NCBI GenBank assembly: GCA_000711775.1
Contig: ARYC01001192.1
Coordinates: 1 to 64,000, forward strand
Length of the DNA stretch: 64,000 nt
Direction: 5' to 3'
Source: Oxytricha trifallax
Lineage: Eukaryota; Ciliophora; Spirotrichea; Sporadotrichida; Oxytrichidae
Positions 59,471-64,000 of this stretch are shown piece by piece; the first letter of the stretch is position 1, and each line of letters starts with the position of its first letter. The translations under genes and the position numbers were made by a program. Below the pieces are notes generated by a model. The model made no database searches, was not told the DNA's origin, and saw only the letters and a program-made list of their open reading frames with translations.

Positions 59471-59584
59471 ATTTTTAAAGAATTTATATATATTATTCAA
59501 TTATACTTAATTAAAAAAATAATATAACCATAAAGAGTTATGAATAGGATTGATAAATGCAAAAATGATAATATTATATATGAA

Positions 59585-59880
59585 ATATTGAGATTTCTAG
59601 CTTTTGGATGCCAGAGTACAGACATGCCAAGTCCAATCATAAAATAATACTATGAAAACCACATAATTTGAGACAAGCTGGCCTGATCTAATCCACCTGT
59701 TATTTAAAGACCTTAAAAACCGGCAATTATAGGCCATCCTTGAAAAGCTAGATCTATAGGCTTTTACCTATAATAAATGAACACAGAGTGAGTTATGGCA
59801 TGGACTAGTTGAAGGCTCGAAAATGTTCCCATCATAGAATATTCATTTTTCCCAATAATAATTTTATCATTTTAAATCAT
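59585..59880 (+). CDS. Short host-like coding stretch
   Basis: Reads FQLLDARVQTCQVQSQNN, FETSWPDLIHLLFKDLKNRQ and LQAILEKLDLQAFTYNK-W-TQSELWHGLVEG (W by TGA), a helical repeat-like peptide. It ends before the 70-bp duplication next to TBE-D, so it may be the exon of a gene interrupted by the TBE. Confidence 0.45.
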
Positions 59881-59900
59881 CATAAATATGTTCTATATTA

Positions 59901-60017
59901 AATTTATAATTTTGACTTAATAAATTGTATAGACTTCGAAATAATTTGAATCCCATAAAGGACTATAAAAAATTTACAAATTTGACTTAATAAAAAGCAT
60001 AGACTTCGAAATAATTT
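59901..60017. repeat. 70-bp tandem duplication at the broken edge of TBE-D
   Basis: TTTGACTTAATAAA...ATAGACTTCGAAATAATTT occurs at 59,911-59,947 and 59,981-60,017, a 70-bp period, ending 6 bp before TBE homology begins. Confidence 0.85.
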
Positions 60018-60022
60018 AAAGT

Positions 60023-60384
60023 AGTAAATAGAGTTCCTACATAAGCTCAGAGAGAAGTATAGAAACCAAGAGATCATCCTGTTTGTTGATAACCTGTCAG
60101 TTCATAAGACTAAGGAGTCTAAGAAAGCTTGAGAAGACCTAAACTTAATTCCTGTTTACAACGTTCCTTACAGCCCTTAATTTAATGGAATAGAATTCTA
60201 CTGGAGTTAAATAAAGACTCACTACAAGAAGCTTCTGCTGTATCATCTTATGCACGACTTGCCCATCGATACAGTAGACTTGATTCAAAGCAGCTGTAAG
60301 AGAGTGAGCGTAGATAAGACAAAAATTTGTGCGAGAAAGGGAAGAATGAATGTTTATAAATAAGTTTTAGATTTAAATGAATGA
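60023..60384 (+). CDS. TBE-D transposase, C-terminal part
   Basis: From EFLHKLREKYRNQEIILFVD through NGIEFYWSQIKTHYKK to ...YKQVLDLNE, TGA at 60,382-60,384. It keeps the second Asp and the Glu of the DDE site. One in-frame TGA (KESKKA-TGA-EDLN) stands where the complete copy has Tyr; Trp would be a mild change. Confidence 0.85.
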
Positions 60385-60390
60385 ATTAGT

Positions 60391-61120
60391 TCACATATTA
60401 AATTAACTCAGAAAGGGATTAGGCTTCTCTTTTTGTCTCCTCTTCTTTTAGCTTGGTGGGCCAATATTTCTTCTTTTAGTACCAGCTCCTGCATCTATGT
60501 TCATTTCATCTGACTTTTAAACATCTTTATAAAGTCTCATGCTCACTTCTGAATAGTCTATGACTTTATCTCTTTTTGAACTTTGCATGTACTTTCATTA
60601 GGAATATACCAGTTCCAGATTTCCCTAAAAAGTTATGAATCAAAGCATACTAGAGAGGTAAGGATGCTTCTTAAGCTCCGCGAGTCAGGTCTCGCTAATT
60701 GTATCTCTTGTTTCTTTTAATCATCAGGAGAAATAGAGCAGTGTTTCTTGTGAGCTTCTTCAATGATCTCTTTGAGATAACTCTCTCTTAAAGTGCCAAG
60801 AACACCATAGAAGAAGCTCCTTTCTGGAGTTTGTTAGAGAGTTTTTTCTTGGTGGGAAGATAAACTACCAACTCTACAAATATAAACTTGTTTTCATTGT
60901 TTTTAAAGGCTTCTTCTCATCACAGAGTATAGCTTTTAAGAATGATATTTTGGTACCTTCCATGGTTGGAAGGAATAAACTACCTTAAGTATTTTTTTTA
61001 ATTATACATTGTATTATTACCATGTTGAGTGAGGTATCAATAAAGATCCTCTTTGCTTCTAAATCTTGAGATCATTTATTAAGCATCAACCCATATCATA
61101 GCTGTACTTATAGATTCCAT
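60391..61120 (-). CDS. TBE-D 22 kDa protein
   Basis: Starts MESISTAMIWVDAQQMISRF (ATG at 61,120), then EDLYWYLTQ with W as TGA where the complete copy has Arg. A short intron follows in the family position, and the C-terminal KSDEMNIDAGAGTKRRN. Stop TGA at 60,391-60,393, 6 bp from the transposase stop. Some frame loss in the middle. Confidence 0.75.
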
Positions 61121-61685
61121 CCTTGTTCCTTCTCTTCTTATAGAATTTCAATTTTTGATTTATAGAATTCTGGATCCTACTGTTTAAAATCTTAGTATTA
61201 AATATGGTCATCTTATAGGAGATCAACCTGGTAAAGATACGTGGAAAAGTTTGCAGAAGGTGTAACAAACTTCAGAGATGTTTCTCCATTTTTATCAATT
61301 TAGTTCCATTAAATTAGTACTAAATTTGTTTAAATTTAATTGCTGCCGGTACTTTATTCGTTTAAATTTAATTGGTACCAATCTAATAGCACCAAAACTT
61401 AATTAGTACCTAGTTTTAAACTAATGAGGTTTTAATTGAATAGTTCCAAAATAACTTAAAACCTAATTGGTACCAGTGCTAATCTGAATATTATCTAAGT
61501 TGGTACCAAAATTAAAAATATTAAGCATGAAATCAAAAATTTTATTGTTATAAACTAAGTATAAAAATGAAATATAACACCTCTAAATCAACCATTAGAG
61601 CTACAGTGTCAACTCTTATACATAGTTGCTATAACTTGAGAGGCTATTAGAGCTTTATAATAGAAATTTAAATTTGAATTTAAAC
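61121..61685. promoter_or_regulatory. TBE-D divergent spacer with GGTACC palindromes
   Basis: Same motif set as 34,906-35,472 (TTGGTACCAAT, TTGGTACCAG, TTAGTACTAAA), with point differences. Confidence 0.6.
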
Positions 61686-63129
61686 ATGGCGGCTAACTTA
61701 AATCGAAAAGCAGTTTCTCTTAACAGTGGATAATCATAGCTAAACTTTGGCTCAACTAAAAGACCAGAAGTTATTTGTTTTGAGAGAGAGGTAGAGCTAT
61801 GAGCTCTTTAGTTTAAAGCAGAGGTCTTCAAAATAGAAGTATAGAACTTAAAGGAGAGAGCAGTGATAGGACTTTAAACACAAATTTAATATGTTGAGGA
61901 GCTAAAATAACAGCAACCAATTGAAAAATTAAAAAGAAATTTGAATGCAATGATTGTTAAAACTTCTTCTCAACTCATTAGAGCTTGAAGAGGCATATTA
62001 AAGAAAAACATTGTGGCAAACCGAAAATTCATTTCAAGCATGAGAAGGTGGATGGCAGGTATTAGTGCACGACTTGCATGAAATCCTATACTTACTCAGC
62101 TAAATTAAAAGACACATGCAGAAGCATCATTTAAGCGAGTTTTTAATGTAATATTAAGAGACTTAAAAACTTATATCTGCCAAGAGAAAGTATTATGCTC
62201 TTGAATCTTAAAGAGAGTTGTAAGATAACCTCAAGAGACAGAAAAATTATGTGCCAATAAATCAACCTGCAGGCAATACATTTTCAGCATGCTTCTAAGA
62301 AGGAGCTATGTATTTTCCTGCATTAAATGCTGTTGATCTTAGCAGTTCTTTAGAAAACTACTTGAATATAAACGTGCCTAGTAAGGCAAAACTTATAGTA
62401 GTCGATGTTTTCATACAAGGCATATCCTTTCAGCTATCTCATTAAGAATGATCAGTAATTGAGTTTGCTAACAAATATATCTTTCTTAGAGAAGCTTACA
62501 AAAGAGATTGAAAGAACTTGCTTAAGTTAGACGGTGTTATTTTAGGCTTTGGGTTCATCGCATTGAGGCTAAAGAAATATGAAATGACTCAAAGAGACTA
62601 TCTGTATCCAAACAGATATCCGGATGACTTGAATGATATGCTTTCAGATATAATTAAGGGCGTCTAAGAATTCCATGAATTTGGAAATGTTAATAGAGAT
62701 TTGAAGCCTGAAAATATGATGCTTAACCTTTGTCTTTTAAATGTTTTATTTATTTATTTCAATAGAGCCTTAAGATAAGAGATTGTAACATAGGCAAAAG
62801 TTCCTGGGACACCAGGCTACTTCCCAATCAGAGAGAAGTGGACAAATGGTTCAGTTAAGTGGGATGTATGGGCAGTTGCTGCTATTATATTAGAAAGTGA
62901 CATGGAAAGCATGTCACACTATGGTACTAAGCATGAAAAACAATTAATTAGCTTACCTTAGAAGCATATAAAGTAAGAAGATGTCTGCGAAGAAATAAAA
63001 TGTATAGTAGAGATGATAATCGTGAGAGCTCCCTCCTATCCTATACAATACTTTGATAACATACTTTAGTTACTAGAGAGAGCAAGATTCAAGAGATGCA
63101 AAAAAGACAAGCAGATTAAATTTGTTTGA
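61686..63129 (+). CDS. TBE-D 57 kDa protein: fingers plus kinase-like domain
   Basis: Starts MAANLNRKAVSLNSGQSQL. A finger with FECNDCQNFFSTHQSLKRHI (Cys pair at about 61,945), a second with CTTCMKSYTYS, then MTQRDYLYPNRYPDDLNDML and a catalytic loop GNVNRDLKPENMMLN, where NRD replaces HRD. TGA at 63,127-63,129. Several frame changes. Probably inactive as a kinase. Confidence 0.78.
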
Positions 63130-63183
63130 ATTAAGTAAACTAATACTCATTAAATATTCATTAAATAAACATAAAACCTTCGT

Positions 63184-63268
63184 TTTCACTACAAAACCCA
63201 ATAAGACCCCAACTATAACCTACAAATCAAAGAACTTAAAAACCTCACTAAGGGGTTTTGGGGTTTTG
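63184..63268. repeat. TBE-D right inverted repeat
   Basis: About 85 bp, near-identical to the right end of the 32.9-kb copy; ATT follows at 63,269-63,271. Confidence 0.88.
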
Positions 63269-64000
63269 ATTGAACTAAGTGTATTGTAAGGAATATTAAA
63301 TACAGGTGTTATGTTTAGCCTTTCATATTCCTTTCTTGAGTCTTTAGTTTTATGAACTGACAAGTTATCAACGAACCGAATAATCTCTTAGTCAGCGTAT
63401 TTGTCTCTGAGTTATTGAAAGAACTTAATATATTATTCAGTCTTTTATAGAACGAGAGTGGATAATATAAGTCTCAAGGCCACTATCTTTATTGATTCCA
63501 CCAAGAATAGCATGACTTTACACCTTAACTTTTTAGTCATAAACTTCTATATTACTATACCTCTTGTACCAAGACCTTGATATAAATGTATTGAATGTAA
63601 ATACAGCTTCATCAGCGTGTATGAACTTTATATTATGCTCTTAAGACCTCTGCATTTAATCGAATATATAATTTAAATTAGTCTTATAAAATGGAACATT
63701 AAAGTCAATCACTCTCTTAATGCGATTGACTGTCTTGTAAGATATTCCGTTCTTTTTATATATGTTAGCTATCGATTAAGCAGATATATGAAGCTCAGGA
63801 AATTGGCGATGAAACATCACAGCCCTCTAGGCTAGAGAGAAATGAGCCCAGTATTTAAGAGTCTTATCATTAATAAGATATTCAATATGATGCTGCTAAA
63901 ATTTTAAGGGTCTCTTAGGCTTAGAATTAAGATGCTATCTCTTTAAATTCAATGCTAATAGACAGTGAGACCTAACAGTAGCAGGAGATTTATGGAGTAG
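63269..64000 (-). mobile_element. TBE-E, transposase fragment running off the window
   Basis: A/B-type TBE transposase on the minus strand: RQFPELHISAQSIANIYKKN, KFIHADEAVFTFNTFI and NIEVYDQKVKVQSHAILGGI. It is interrupted by TBE-D just before the NGIE motif with the catalytic Glu, at an ATT. The N-terminal end lies beyond 64,000. The frame is mostly kept to that point. Confidence 0.85.

Larger units (their letters stand above)
60023..63268 (+). mobile_element. TBE-D, left-truncated, inserted into TBE-E
   Basis: Close relative of the complete 32.9-kb element. It begins in mid-transposase, so the left end repeat and the first ~240 codons are missing. The right end repeat ends at 63,268 (GGGGTTTTGGGGTTTTG) and is followed by ATT and TBE-E transposase sequence. 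D therefore jumped into E, and the left part of both was later lost. Confidence 0.88.

Noticed and set aside
1-64000. Scrambled germline gene pieces (MDS/IES with pointers), tRNA, rRNA or CRISPR features.
   Set aside because: No pointer pairs, cloverleaf, rRNA core or spaced direct repeats recognised by eye. Host genes read in normal order with ordinary introns; a computed search would be needed to exclude them fully.

Overview
This is very AT-rich ciliate DNA. In-frame TAA and TAG stand for glutamine throughout (for example in an unbroken 366-codon frame at 55,690-56,790). In the non-transposon genes TGA also sits inside good coding sequence, nearly always where tryptophan would fit. All three standard stops therefore look like sense codons in host genes. 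That is the pattern of the ambiguous karyorelict (Loxodes-like) and Condylostoma codes, not of the Oxytricha group. On the other hand, the window holds several transposons of the telomere-bearing-element (TBE) type, known from Oxytricha and its relatives: C4A4-tipped inverted repeats, a DD34E transposase, a '22 kDa' protein and a '57 kDa' zinc-finger/kinase protein. I cannot name the species from the sequence alone. The two signals pull in different directions, which is itself the most interesting thing here.

Layout. 1-3,904: TBE-A inserted into TBE-B. 3.9-31 kb: a run of host-like split genes on both strands with introns of about 33-105 nt. Among them are a clean two-exon gene (14,376-15,068), a large gene (23,317-25,890) and a WD40 gene (26,221-28,621). 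Two long inverted repeats lie in this stretch (22,046-22,380 and 28,714-29,308). 29.8-31.1 kb: a TBE remnant (F). 31.3-38 kb: an element with an OTU-type protease motif and a retroviral-type integrase, split by a complete 4,097-bp TBE (32,948-37,044) flanked by ATT duplications. 38.2-40.3 kb: a small gene, a G-quadruplex-like run and ~190-bp tandem repeats. 40.3-43.2 kb: TBE-C, which lacks a recognisable C4A4 end and whose transposase frame runs on into an extra N-terminal part. 44.3-45.7 kb: a GC-richer ORF. 47-59.9 kb: more host-like genes and a retroelement-like unit with hairpins, one ORF and a TTA tail (55.4-56.9 kb). 60.0-64.0 kb: TBE-D inserted into the transposase of TBE-E.

How it fits together. 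The TBE copies share one architecture: transposase and 22 kDa genes converge and end a few bases apart, and 22 kDa and 57 kDa genes diverge from a ~0.5-kb spacer full of family-specific short palindromes. The host-like genes mostly match no family I recognise. Their best reading frame often changes at short homopolymer runs that look one base short, which suggests uncorrected long-read assembly errors more than pseudogene decay. Because every codon is potentially sense, host gene limits here are approximate and rest on protein-like composition, start codons, introns and frame continuity, not on stop codons.
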